A DNA stretch of 64,000 bases from Bacillus sp. RO3. GTDB lineage: Bacteria > Bacillota > Bacilli > Bacillales > Bacillaceae_B. The notes beneath the pieces were generated by a model. It saw only the letters and a list, made by a program, of their open reading frames with translations, ran no database searches and was not told the origin of the DNA. Both the position numbers and the translations under genes were made by a program. Below are positions 53,320 through 62,318 of the stretch, one piece after another (the first letter of the stretch is position 1; every line of letters begins with the position of its first letter). The stretch spans positions 1 through 64,000 of the forward strand of contig NZ_JAAXCV010000012.1 in the NCBI RefSeq assembly GCF_012911895.1, given 5' to 3'.

Positions 53320-54696
53320 TTAATTTCCTTCAACGATGGACCAGAAGTCGTCTTCTACTTTTTGGTGGATGGCTTTCGTTCCTCCAAGGATGGTTACTCC
53401 AAAGGTAGAATCCATCACAAGATCTTTAATTGCCGGATGAATTTCGTTTGGAGTCGTAAGTACTAGTGGTTCACCCCAGTTTGCTGCCAGGACCGAACCC
53501 GTTAACGCATCGGCGAACTGAGTGCCTGTAGCCACAAAGACGAAATCAGTAGGAACGCCAAACTCTTGAATGATATTGGCATTGGTTTCATAACGGTTTT
53601 CCCCTGCGATTCTAGTTGGAAGCGGTAGCTTAGTAAGGACAGTGTCACTGATGACACCACGGCCGCCGATCACATAGTTCATTTCATAGGTTTTTGCTTG
53701 TGTTAAAGTCGTTGCCGGGATGGTCTCTTTCTCAGAAAGAAGGATAGGGTATCCATTCTGTGCTGCAATGGAAGCGATGGATAGAGCATCCGGATAATTC
53801 TTCCCACTTACGACAACAGCCGTATCGTTTTTAGGCAGCTTTTTGGAAATAGCCACGGCTGTTTCATAGCGGTCTTTCCCGCTGATTCGTGTAACGGAAA
53901 CGTCAAGGTCTTTTAATTCATTTACTACATCATTCGAAATGACGCCGGGACCTCCGAGAATCGTCACTTTATTGACACCTAACTCATAAATGGCTTCCTC
54001 AACGGCTGGGTGAAGGCTCCCTTTCGTCGTCAAAAGGATAGGAGCATCTTTATGGTAGGCAAGGGGTGCCCCCGCTAAAGCATCTGGGAAGTTGCTGCCA
54101 GTGGCTAAAATGATTTCATCTGTTCCAAACCCCCAGCCTTGAAGGGCGATTTCAAGTGCCGTTTCATACCGATCTGCACCGAATAAGCGATCTACATAAG
54201 GCTCAAGAGAGAATTGTGACGGGACGATTACATATTCCTCACCATTTGCGAGATTCTTACTATCTTTTACGGAAACATAATACGTCCCTGCAGTTACGGA
54301 GTAATCCGCCATAAATCCGTCTATTTCATCTGAACTTATTTCATTGGGTTCAATGATATTTTTGTTTTCATCATAAAGAGTGATATCCAATAAAATGCTT
54401 GGATCTTCGTTCCAGGATCCGCCGTAAAGGAAGAATGGATCTTCTGTATCAAGTTGAACTTTAAACATGTCAACATCATCTTTTGTGAATGTCCCTTTTA
54501 CTGCGTCCTCCAATACGATGTCATTGGCATTGTTGAAGGTGTTATTAGGTTCTTCTTCAACAAAGAATCCATCGCGATCGTATGCCTGGAGCTCCATCTT
54601 TTGTTGAGCCGATGGGCTTTCAGCTGAGACTGCACCACTAAATAGACTGGTTGCCAATAATGCTGAGCCGACTGAAGCAATAAACCATTTTTTCAT
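53320..54696 (-). CDS. Secreted CWB2 protein with PPC-like N-terminal domain (paralogue 2)
   Basis: 458 residues, same layout as the gene at 51796: signal peptide (about 1-25, VSA), PPC-like domain (EEEPNNTFNNANDIVLEDAV, DVDMFKVQLDTEDPFFLYGG, TYYVSVKDSKNLANG), then three CWB2 repeats (RLFGADRYETALEIAL, LATGSNFPDALAGAPLAY, RISGKDRYETAVAISK, RIAGENRYETNANI). Large identical blocks with the neighbour show tandem duplication. Transcribed from a promoter region shared with the divergent epimerase gene. Confidence 0.85.
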   Translation of the reverse strand: MKKWFIASVGSALLATSLFSGAVSAESPSAQQKMELQAYDRDGFFVEEEPNNTFNNANDIVLEDAVKGTFTKDDVDMFKVQLDTEDPFFLYGGSWNEDPSILLDITLYDENKNIIEPNEISSDEIDGFMADYSVTAGTYYVSVKDSKNLANGEEYVIVPSQFSLEPYVDRLFGADRYETALEIALQGWGFGTDEIILATGSNFPDALAGAPLAYHKDAPILLTTKGSLHPAVEEAIYELGVNKVTILGGPGVISNDVVNELKDLDVSVTRISGKDRYETAVAISKKLPKNDTAVVVSGKNYPDALSIASIAAQNGYPILLSEKETIPATTLTQAKTYEMNYVIGGRGVISDTVLTKLPLPTRIAGENRYETNANIIQEFGVPTDFVFVATGTQFADALTGSVLAANWGEPLVLTTPNEIHPAIKDLVMDSTFGVTILGGTKAIHQKVEDDFWSIVEGN

Positions 54697-55015
54697 CTTT
54701 CTTTCCCCCGATTTTTCTGCTCTTGGAATTTTAAATGAAACTGTTCTTGAGCTGGAACAGAATGATGTTCCTGGTCCTTCATTACCGAATTTTCATAACA
54801 TCTAGATTAGTATAATAGCGATTTCAAAAATTTGCTAGATAGGAACATATAAATATTTTTTGCTAATTTTTTCCATAATTCACAGAGTGGGATTGATAAA
54901 AAATTAAGGGTGTTTTACATTTACATGACCAGATAGAAACAGGATATGATTTTTGCTATACTTAACAGAAGTGATGAAAAAAAGAACTCTCCATTTTGAA
55001 AGGGGAACAACATAC
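54697..55015. other. Divergent promoter region between CWB2 gene and epimerase gene
   Basis: No gene. It contains an inverted repeat GGAACA (54754-54759) / TGTTCC (54766-54771), TAGTATAAT-like -10 candidates near 54816 and TATACT near 54957. Confidence 0.4.
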
Positions 55016-55963
55016 ATGAGCAAGATCCTGGTTACTGGAGGGGCCGGCTTCATCGGCTCTCATATTGTAGAAGAATGGTTAACGAAAAACGAGGAAGTCG
55101 TGGTGATAGATAACTTCTCCATGGGAGCAATGGAAAACCTTCCCGAAGACAATAGGCTTACCGTGGTGGAAGGGGATATTTCTTCTAAAGAGACGATTGA
55201 AAGGTTGTTTCAAGAGCATCGCTTTAAAAAGATCTTCCATCTTGGTGCGATTGCGAGCGTAGCGGCATCAGTGGAAAATCCACTTCATACCCATCAAACC
55301 AATCTGGAAGCGACTTTATTCTTATTGGAAGCAGCCCGGAAACAGGGAGGGCTCCAGAGGTTTGTATTTGCTTCATCGGCTGCGGTTTACGGAGATGAGC
55401 CGACCCTTCCGAAGAAAGAGACATCGACAATCAGACCGTTGACTCCTTATGCCATAGACAAATTCGCTTCAGAGCAATATGTCCTTGCATTCAGCCGGTT
55501 GTATGACATACCGGCAACGGCCGTCCGATTCTTCAACGTGTTCGGAAACAGACAAAATCCGTCGTCACCTTACTCCGGAGTCGTATCCATTTTAACGGAT
55601 AAATTCAAGCAGTTAGTAAACAAAGAAGAAACCAGCTTCACATTATACGGAGACGGGGAGCAGACGAGAGACTTCATTTATGTAAAAGATGTCGTCCAGG
55701 CGAATCTTCTTGTATCGGAAGATGAGAGAGCCATCGGGAAAGTATTCAATGTCGGGACAGGTGATTCGACAAGCCTGAACGAATTGATTGGCATGTACGA
55801 AGAGATCACGAATACGAAACTGCCCATCGAACAACTGGAAGAGCGTTCAGGAGACATTAAAGAGTCCTATTCGGATATCTCGGAGCTTAAATCATTAGGA
55901 TTTAGCCCTGAGTACTCCATGAGAGAAGGACTATTGGAGTATTGGAATAAAGAAAATGAATAA
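55016..55963 (+). CDS. NAD-dependent UDP-sugar epimerase/dehydratase (GalE-like SDR)
   Basis: 315 residues from ATG 55016 (AAAGGGG upstream; the longer frame from 54953 overlaps promoter sequence). Extended SDR: GGAGFIGSHIVEEW (NAD binding), DNFSMGAMENL, SSAAVYGDE, active-site YAIDKFASEQ (YxxxK), FFNVFGNRQNPSSPYSGVVS, GDGEQTRDFIYVKDV. UDP-glucose or UDP-GlcNAc 4-epimerase is most likely. It may supply a sugar for the wall polymer although it lies 6 kb from that cluster. Confidence 0.87.
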   Translation: MSKILVTGGAGFIGSHIVEEWLTKNEEVVVIDNFSMGAMENLPEDNRLTVVEGDISSKETIERLFQEHRFKKIFHLGAIASVAASVENPLHTHQTNLEATLFLLEAARKQGGLQRFVFASSAAVYGDEPTLPKKETSTIRPLTPYAIDKFASEQYVLAFSRLYDIPATAVRFFNVFGNRQNPSSPYSGVVSILTDKFKQLVNKEETSFTLYGDGEQTRDFIYVKDVVQANLLVSEDERAIGKVFNVGTGDSTSLNELIGMYEEITNTKLPIEQLEERSGDIKESYSDISELKSLGFSPEYSMREGLLEYWNKENE

Positions 55964-55965
55964 TC

Positions 55966-56002
55966 AAAAATGCCCGTTCTGTTAACAGGAACGGGCATTT
56001 TT
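55966..56002 (+). terminator. Terminator of the epimerase gene
   Basis: AAAAATGCCCGTTC / GAACGGGCATTTTT, loop TGTTAACAG. Confidence 0.9.
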
Positions 56003-56135
56003 GTGTCGTTTGAAGGAAGGTATATTACAAAAAAGGGGTAATTATGACGAAATTTGTTACGTAATTGTAAAATAATTTCGAAAATTTTAATGGTACTATT
56101 GTTTTTGTAGAATTATAGAGAAGGGGATTTGAGAA

Positions 56136-57449
56136 ATGTCATATGATCGTAAACCTGTATCTATTACTTTTGTCACGGTAGTCAGCTTCATGTTTTTATT
56201 GTTTTTCCAGACCCCTGCGTCGGCCGCAGGTGCAAAAATAGATCGAGTGAGTGGAATGGACCGTTATGAAACGGCCGTCAAAGTCTCCAAACAAGGATGG
56301 ACCAGTGCAAACACGGTCGTCATCGCAGTGGGTAATAACTTCCCGGATGCGCTGGCGGGTGCGCCCCTTGCGGACAAGCATAATGCACCGATCCTACTAG
56401 TAACAAAGGATGGCGTTCCATATAGTGTGAAACAAGAATTAAAACGATTGAAACCGAGTAAGGCATACATATTGGGGGGAAGTTCCGTCATTTCCCCTTC
56501 TGTTGAAGCTCAGCTTAAAGAGTTGGGCATTACCAGTACACGAGTTGCCGGGGAAAATAGATATGAAACGGCTGCGAAAATCGCTGAGCTGGTAGGGGGC
56601 TCCCAGGCGATTGTCACCTACGGAAGGGATTTCCCTGACAGTCTCGCCATCGCGCCTGTTGCTGCCAGTAAATCGATGCCGATCCTATTGACTGAAAAGA
56701 ATCATATTCCTGAAGAAACGAAACAAGCTTTACGTAACTATAGCTCTTCCATTCTTGTAGGCGGTACCGGAGTCATAAGTGAAGGCGTCAAAAAACAATT
56801 GCCAAGGGCAACCCGTATCTCCGGGAAAGACCGGTACGATACGGCCACGAAGGTAGCCGAAAAATATTATTCAGCTTCGAACAGGACCGTCATTGCAACA
56901 GGGGAAAGCTATGCAGATGCATTGACAGGATCTGTTCTTGCAGCAAAGAAAGATTCACCGGTAATGCTGATCCAGTCTAATCATGTTCCCAGTTCTGTGA
57001 AATCTACTGTTGATAAGCTGGATATCAATCACTTTACGATCATCGGAGGGACTTCTGTCATTTCAGAAAAAGCCCAAAGTCTATTTGGTTTTGATACGGA
57101 TGCTTTAACCAAGACAGCCAAGCAATATATAGGGACACCTTATAAATGGGGTGGAACGACTCCAAGCGGATTTGACTGCAGTGGTTATTTAAATTATGTA
57201 TATGATATACACGGAATCGATCTGCCGAGAACGACCTCAGAGATCTGGAACTTCGGCTCCCGCTCAAGTTCTCCTGAGGTAGGGGATATCGTCATGTTTG
57301 AAACGTACAAGCCGGGCCCGTCCCACGGCGGGATCTATATTGGCAACAATCAGTTCATCCACGCGGGGGACCGCGGGGTAGAGGTGACGAGTATGGATAA
57401 TGTGTATTGGAAGCCCCGTTATTTAGGAGCGGTGAAGGTTGTAAATTAA
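56136..57449 (+). CDS. CWB2 (x3) NlpC/P60 cell-wall hydrolase
   Basis: 437 residues. Signal peptide (about 1-30, ASAAG). Three CWB2 repeats (about 35-320: RVSGMDRYETAVKVSK, RVAGENRYETAAKIAE, RISGKDRYDTATKVAE). C-terminal NlpC/P60 domain (about 323-437) with GTPYKWGGTTPSGFDCSGYL (catalytic Cys), GPSHGGIYIGNNQFIHAGDRG (His). Its catalytic part matches the LysM endopeptidase at 30899 (HAGDxGV, SLDNxYWK-like tail), so the same enzyme type is delivered by two different wall anchors. Confidence 0.9.
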   Translation: MSYDRKPVSITFVTVVSFMFLLFFQTPASAAGAKIDRVSGMDRYETAVKVSKQGWTSANTVVIAVGNNFPDALAGAPLADKHNAPILLVTKDGVPYSVKQELKRLKPSKAYILGGSSVISPSVEAQLKELGITSTRVAGENRYETAAKIAELVGGSQAIVTYGRDFPDSLAIAPVAASKSMPILLTEKNHIPEETKQALRNYSSSILVGGTGVISEGVKKQLPRATRISGKDRYDTATKVAEKYYSASNRTVIATGESYADALTGSVLAAKKDSPVMLIQSNHVPSSVKSTVDKLDINHFTIIGGTSVISEKAQSLFGFDTDALTKTAKQYIGTPYKWGGTTPSGFDCSGYLNYVYDIHGIDLPRTTSEIWNFGSRSSSPEVGDIVMFETYKPGPSHGGIYIGNNQFIHAGDRGVEVTSMDNVYWKPRYLGAVKVVN

Positions 57450-57462
57450 TAGACCGATAGAG

Positions 57463-57493
57463 AAACTGTTTGTCATTTGGCAAGCAGTTTTTT
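57463..57493 (+). terminator. Terminator of the CWB2-NlpC/P60 gene
   Basis: AAACTGTTTG / CAAGCAGTTT (one wobble) followed by T-run. Confidence 0.82.
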
Positions 57494-57499
57494 TCTATT

Positions 57500-57660
57500 T
57501 ACCCGGCTTACCGGGAAGGTAAACATAGTCTTTTAAAATCCGTTACGCCAAGGTGAAAGGGTACGGTTAATATGCACTCATACATATTAATCGGAAGTCA
57601 GTGAATGAAAATACAATAGTAAAAATATATTATTTTTTCAGAAAATAACACCTCCTTTTG
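57500..57660 (+). other. Non-coding stretch with nested hairpins before the vpr-like promoter
   Basis: No gene. TTTACC-CGG-CTTA-CCG-GGAA-GGTAAA (about 57498-57523) and TTAATATG / CATATTAA (about 57568-57591) are perfect inverted repeats, with CCGT / ACGG pairing between them. No known riboswitch consensus was recognised. Confidence 0.4.
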
Positions 57661-57689
57661 TTGACTAAAGAACTAACTGAGATTAAAAT
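57661..57689 (+). promoter_or_regulatory. SigA-type promoter of the vpr-like protease gene
   Basis: TTGACT, 17-base spacer, TAAAAT, about 95 bases before the start codon. Confidence 0.65.
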
Positions 57690-57784
57690 GGAAATAGAGT
57701 TCGAATTTTTCCATTATTATATTTTTTTGGAAGATACGGAGTATTTCGGACTGAGACTATTAAACTATCAAGGGGGAAAAGGGA

Positions 57785-60700
57785 TTGACGTTTAAGAAAA
57801 AGGTATTTTCGGTAATGGCAAGTGCTACTTTGGTAGCTTCTTCTTTCGCTGGAGTAACCACCTTCAATCCTGATAAGGCAGAGGCTGCTTTACAGGAGAC
57901 GAAAAAGTTCAAGGTTTCTAATTTCTCAGAAGTGTTGGCACTTTCCATGAGTAATCAAGCTGTACAGGAGCTTGTCATCGTAGGGAACGGTAAAGTAGAT
58001 GCGACGAGTCAATTGGAGAAACTAGGGGTAAAGGTAAAGCAAAACTATAAAAACTATGTATATTTAGCTGACGTACCGACACGTAAAGTAATGCAGGTCC
58101 TTGATCTGAAGAGTGTCCGTACAGTAGGGAAAAATACTGAAATCGAGCTTGGCGAAGTGAAAGATCCCGAATTAAGCGTGAAGGGTCAAAATGATGTGGA
58201 CAAGGATGCAGTCGTCACCCCTGATCAGGCTGAAACACATGCGCCGACGGGAGTGGATGATTTCCACGATAAGTTCGACGGGACAGGCACACGTATCGGA
58301 ATCATCGATTCAGGTCCGGATCCGGGTCATGAATCCTTTACAGAAGGACTGGAAGAAGGCACTCGTAAATATGGTGATTCCAAGATTGTAGCGGTAAGGG
58401 ACTATACGATTTCAAGTCGTTTCGCTACGTACCCTATCGAGGATCACTATAAGAAATATTTAGGAGACGGTGTGAACTACCTTTCCGAAGGGGACGTGCT
58501 GTTTGACGAAGGCCATGCTGAAGGTGACTCCATTACAGTTGGGGATACTACATATAACACAGCAGGACTTGACGCCTCAGACGATAAGTTTTACTTAGGG
58601 AAGACAGCATTCGAAGCCAATCCTTATCCAGAAGGCCATTCCAGATGGACGAATCAGGATTTGAATGCTGACGGTAATAATGGGAACTCCGATAACTTCT
58701 CTGTTCTCCTTGTAGGTGACAAAGTCTATATCGATACAGATATGGATAATGACTTTACTGATGAAACAGCATATAAGAATAATGAGACTGGTACGTTTGA
58801 TGTAGATGTCTCCGACGACATGCTTGGAGCGAACTTCCGTGTGAATGATATGGAACTGAACTGGTTCGGTGCCGGATTGAAGAAGATCAATCTTTTCACG
58901 GACTTTAACGGACACGGTTCCCACGTTTCCGGTATTTCTGCAGCCGATGGTCCTGGCGTGGCGAACGCATATGGAGCAGTTGCAGGTGAAGGGGTTGCCC
59001 CTGGAGCGGAGCTTGTTGGATTGCGTGTGTTCAAGGCAGCTGGCGGAGCCTATACGTTCAGTATCCAAAAAGCCATGGTTGACGCAGCCCTTCCTGAATC
59101 AGAAGGCGGATTCGGTGTCGATGTTGCCAACTTAAGCTTAGGTTCCTCACCGGATTTAAATGACGGATTGGGGTCTTATGGAGAACTTATGTCTGTGCTG
59201 AGTGAAGATACAGACATCGTATTCGTGACTTCTGCAGGGAACTCAGGTCCTGGTGCAGATACAGTAGGTTCACCAGGGGATGTCGCTCCGATTATCTCTG
59301 TTGGTGCGCACATCACGGCTGACATGTGGGCGAAGGAATACAATTACTATCCATATGGTAAAAATGCAGACGGAACTCCGAAAGACGGACAGGGATTATG
59401 GTACTTCTCTTCTGTAGGGCCAAACGAAGCAGGTAACCAAAAACCTGATATCGTAGGACCAGGTTCTGCTTATGCAGCACACCCGGTGCAAAACGGACCT
59501 TATGTCGTTATGCAGGGGACAAGTATGTCATCACCTTATGTAGCAGGGGCAGTAGCGCTACTTAAATCCGCAGCCCTTAAAGACCGCATACCATTTAACT
59601 ATGAGATTGCGAGAGAAGCATTGATTCATACTGCCAACCATATGGACGGCTATAACCGTGCCCAGGAAGGTGCTGGATTGATTGATGTTCCGGCAGCATA
59701 TGAGTATTTACGCGAGCATTACATTACGGATATTGAAGATGTGGAAGTAACGGTTTACCACGGAGAGAAAGTTTCCGGCGGACCGGGACTATACGTAAGA
59801 AACAAAGAAATCCCTGAAACAGTGGAAGTGCTTGTAGAAAACACATCCAATGATGACAAGAGCCTTGATGTGACGCCTACTGGTGATTGGATGACTCCAT
59901 CAGAGTCCAAGCTTAACCTTAAAGCCGGCGAGAGCAAAACGATCTCTGTCAGCTATGATGCGTCTAAATTGGAAACAGGCGTAAATGCTGAAACATTGGT
60001 GTTCGACGATGCTTCTACACCATACGTTGAGGCAAGATCCGCCCAAACGATTGTGACAGGTTATGAATTTAATGAGGACAATCGCTTCCGTTTCCGTGAG
60101 AATGGAGAGGTTCAGGCTTCTAAAACAAACGGATATACATTCAAAGTGGAGCCGGGTGTAAGCGAAGTCCGCTTCTCATTGAACGCTATCAGCGAAAATG
60201 ATGACTATAAAGGTCGCGTACGTGCCATTGTCTTTAATCCTGACGGAGTGGAAGTAAGTGAATTCCAAGGCTATGCAGGATACGGTGCAGGTGGATTAGG
60301 CGTGGATGACCACGTTTTCAAATCACCTAAACCAGGTGTGTGGGAAGTTCATGTGTATGCATCCCCTGGTGTTGAAGAAGGAAAAGAAGTAAACAAATAT
60401 CAATTCGAAGCAGTTGTTCAGGATGTCGTAGCTGTACCTGGTGAAGTAAAATTAGGGAAAGCGGCTCCTGGAACAGAAATGACGAAATCTGTCACATTCT
60501 CAAACTATCTATCCGGCTCTAAAGATGTGAAAGTAGTAGGTGCCCCATTCAGTACGCCTAAAACATCTTCTGAAAAGGTAGAAGTCCCTGGAGGAAATCA
60601 ATTCTACTACCAGGAAATCGATGTGAAGAACAATGTATCATTAGAGATTCAAACATCTAATCCTTCTTATGCAAGTGATGATGTTGATTTATTCCTGTTT

Positions 60701-62008
60701 GATGCAAATGGAGAGGAGGTTGCTTCTTCTGCAGGAGCTACATCCGATGAAAAGATTTCATTAACTTCTTTACCGGATGGTAAGTACAAGATCGGTATTG
60801 AAGGATATGCAACAATGGATCCTACGACGACTCTTGATTTATCAATCAGCGAGTTCGGCGTCCTTTCTCCAGGTGAAAAAGGAAAAGGTAAAGTAGAAGC
60901 CGATGCTTCGAAAACTCTTAAAGTAGGAAAATCATTAACGACTGATGTGAAAATCACAACTCCTGATGAATCTGTTAGTGCAATCGGAGCAGTCTATTTA
61001 CTTGATGCGAAAACGGATGAAGTATTATCCCTTCTTCCAATCAAAGTAGACGGTGATATCATCACTGAAGTATCAGGTCAAGACCGTGTCGGAACAGCGA
61101 TCGAAGTTTCCAAGAAGCTTCATAAAGATGGCTTTGCCGACGATCACGAATATAAAACGGTTATCCTTTCAACTGGATACAACTTCCCTGATTCATTATC
61201 TGCAGGTCCACTTGCATCAGCGATTGATGCTCCTATCCTGCCTGTAGGAAGCAACGGGAAGCTGTCTGAAGCAGTATTGGATGAAATCGAGCGTCTTGGT
61301 GCTGAAAATGTGTACATCCTTGGTGGAGAAGGTGTCGTTTCTGCTGAAGTATTTACACAATTAAACGGTATTTCCATCGATTCTTCCGATATCGAACGTT
61401 TAGAGACAGACGGAATGCCAAACCGTTACGGTACAAACCTTGCGATCGTTTCAAAACTTCAAGAACTTGGATTCAAAGGGAACGGAGTATTCGTTGCCAC
61501 TGGTAAGAACTTTGCCGATGCACTAAGTGCAGCAGCCATCGCTGGTGCCAATGATATGCCGATCGTCTTAACAGATGGTAAAGGCTTATCTGCTGAAGCG
61601 AAAGCCATCCTTGAAGATGAGAAAGTCTATGTTCTAGGTGGTAAATCGGCTGTTCCTGAAAATGTAGTAGCCGAAGCCAAGAAAGTAGCAACAGATGTGA
61701 AAGTCCTTTCCGGTGTGAACCGTTACGGTACACTGGCTGCCATCCTTGACGAGTTCGCCAGCAGCACAGATAAGCTTTATGTTGCAAGCGGTAAGAACTT
61801 CCCGGATGCATTATCTGCTGCTCCATTAGTGACAGATAACGCTGGATTACTACTGTTGACAGATCCAAACGGATTACCGAAAGAAGTAGACGCGTTCTTA
61901 ACGAAATATCTTTACCAGAACAAAATCTCTTCTGTGACTGTACTTGGTGGTAAAGGTGCAGTTGGAGAAGGTGCAAGAGAAGATCTGCAACAAAAAGTAA
62001 CAAACTAA
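57785..62008 (+). CDS. vpr: Large cell-wall subtilisin-family protease (Vpr-like) with CWB2 repeats
   Basis: 1407 residues from TTG 57785 (AAGGGGG 8 bases upstream). Signal peptide (about 1-34), I9-type propeptide (about 45-120), then a peptidase S8 domain with Asp175 (GIIDSGPD), His377 (NGHGSHVSG) and Ser580 (GTSMSSPYVAG). The 200-residue gap between Asp and His holds an acidic insert rich in Asp/Asn that may bind calcium (DLNADGNNGNSDN). Fn3-like and PPC-like beta domains follow (about 640-1080), then three CWB2 repeats (about 1090-1405). A surface-tethered protease; the CWB2 tail is an addition to ordinary Vpr. Confidence 0.88.
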   Translation: MTFKKKVFSVMASATLVASSFAGVTTFNPDKAEAALQETKKFKVSNFSEVLALSMSNQAVQELVIVGNGKVDATSQLEKLGVKVKQNYKNYVYLADVPTRKVMQVLDLKSVRTVGKNTEIELGEVKDPELSVKGQNDVDKDAVVTPDQAETHAPTGVDDFHDKFDGTGTRIGIIDSGPDPGHESFTEGLEEGTRKYGDSKIVAVRDYTISSRFATYPIEDHYKKYLGDGVNYLSEGDVLFDEGHAEGDSITVGDTTYNTAGLDASDDKFYLGKTAFEANPYPEGHSRWTNQDLNADGNNGNSDNFSVLLVGDKVYIDTDMDNDFTDETAYKNNETGTFDVDVSDDMLGANFRVNDMELNWFGAGLKKINLFTDFNGHGSHVSGISAADGPGVANAYGAVAGEGVAPGAELVGLRVFKAAGGAYTFSIQKAMVDAALPESEGGFGVDVANLSLGSSPDLNDGLGSYGELMSVLSEDTDIVFVTSAGNSGPGADTVGSPGDVAPIISVGAHITADMWAKEYNYYPYGKNADGTPKDGQGLWYFSSVGPNEAGNQKPDIVGPGSAYAAHPVQNGPYVVMQGTSMSSPYVAGAVALLKSAALKDRIPFNYEIAREALIHTANHMDGYNRAQEGAGLIDVPAAYEYLREHYITDIEDVEVTVYHGEKVSGGPGLYVRNKEIPETVEVLVENTSNDDKSLDVTPTGDWMTPSESKLNLKAGESKTISVSYDASKLETGVNAETLVFDDASTPYVEARSAQTIVTGYEFNEDNRFRFRENGEVQASKTNGYTFKVEPGVSEVRFSLNAISENDDYKGRVRAIVFNPDGVEVSEFQGYAGYGAGGLGVDDHVFKSPKPGVWEVHVYASPGVEEGKEVNKYQFEAVVQDVVAVPGEVKLGKAAPGTEMTKSVTFSNYLSGSKDVKVVGAPFSTPKTSSEKVEVPGGNQFYYQEIDVKNNVSLEIQTSNPSYASDDVDLFLFDANGEEVASSAGATSDEKISLTSLPDGKYKIGIEGYATMDPTTTLDLSISEFGVLSPGEKGKGKVEADASKTLKVGKSLTTDVKITTPDESVSAIGAVYLLDAKTDEVLSLLPIKVDGDIITEVSGQDRVGTAIEVSKKLHKDGFADDHEYKTVILSTGYNFPDSLSAGPLASAIDAPILPVGSNGKLSEAVLDEIERLGAENVYILGGEGVVSAEVFTQLNGISIDSSDIERLETDGMPNRYGTNLAIVSKLQELGFKGNGVFVATGKNFADALSAAAIAGANDMPIVLTDGKGLSAEAKAILEDEKVYVLGGKSAVPENVVAEAKKVATDVKVLSGVNRYGTLAAILDEFASSTDKLYVASGKNFPDALSAAPLVTDNAGLLLLTDPNGLPKEVDAFLTKYLYQNKISSVTVLGGKGAVGEGAREDLQQKVTN

Positions 62009-62023
62009 TAGAATATGTTTTGG

Positions 62024-62056
62024 GCCACCTGCTAGTTATAGCGGGTGGCTTTTTTT
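62024..62056 (+). terminator. Terminator of the vpr-like gene
   Basis: GCCACCTGC / GCGGGTGGC, loop TAGTTATA, then seven T. Confidence 0.88.
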
Positions 62057-62242
62057 GGCTCTTTTAAAGATTCGTACCTTTTTATAAATGGTCTGTCTGA
62101 GCTCAGTGTGTGTTCCATGTTCAAGGGAGCCACTCAGCTTTCGGATATCAACTCCTGCACTCTAATGAAACATTCACCAAAATACGGAACATGTGAACAT
62201 CTAAACCTTTCAGCCTTTCATTCTGAAAATTCCTTAAATTCA
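62057..62242. other. Intergenic stretch between the two protease genes
   Basis: No supported gene; a 66-codon frame starting in the terminator has no ribosome site. Confidence 0.5.
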
Positions 62243-62271
62243 TAGACAGGACCACCGCCATCTTATATACT
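62243..62271 (+). promoter_or_regulatory. SigA-type promoter of the second protease gene
   Basis: TAGACA, 17-base spacer, TATACT, about 48 bases before the start codon. Confidence 0.55.
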
Positions 62272-62318
62272 TTTTACAGATGATGTAAACAACATTCAAC
62301 TGAGAGAGGAGTGGCTTG

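Noticed and set aside
54751-54775. Possible SinR operator (GTTCTT near GGAACA/TGTTCC)
   Set aside because: Only a partial match to the GTTCTYT consensus and no matching arrangement upstream of the visible matrix genes.
62045-62245. 66-codon frame after the vpr-like gene
   Set aside because: Starts within the terminator T-run and has no Shine-Dalgarno sequence or recognisable content.
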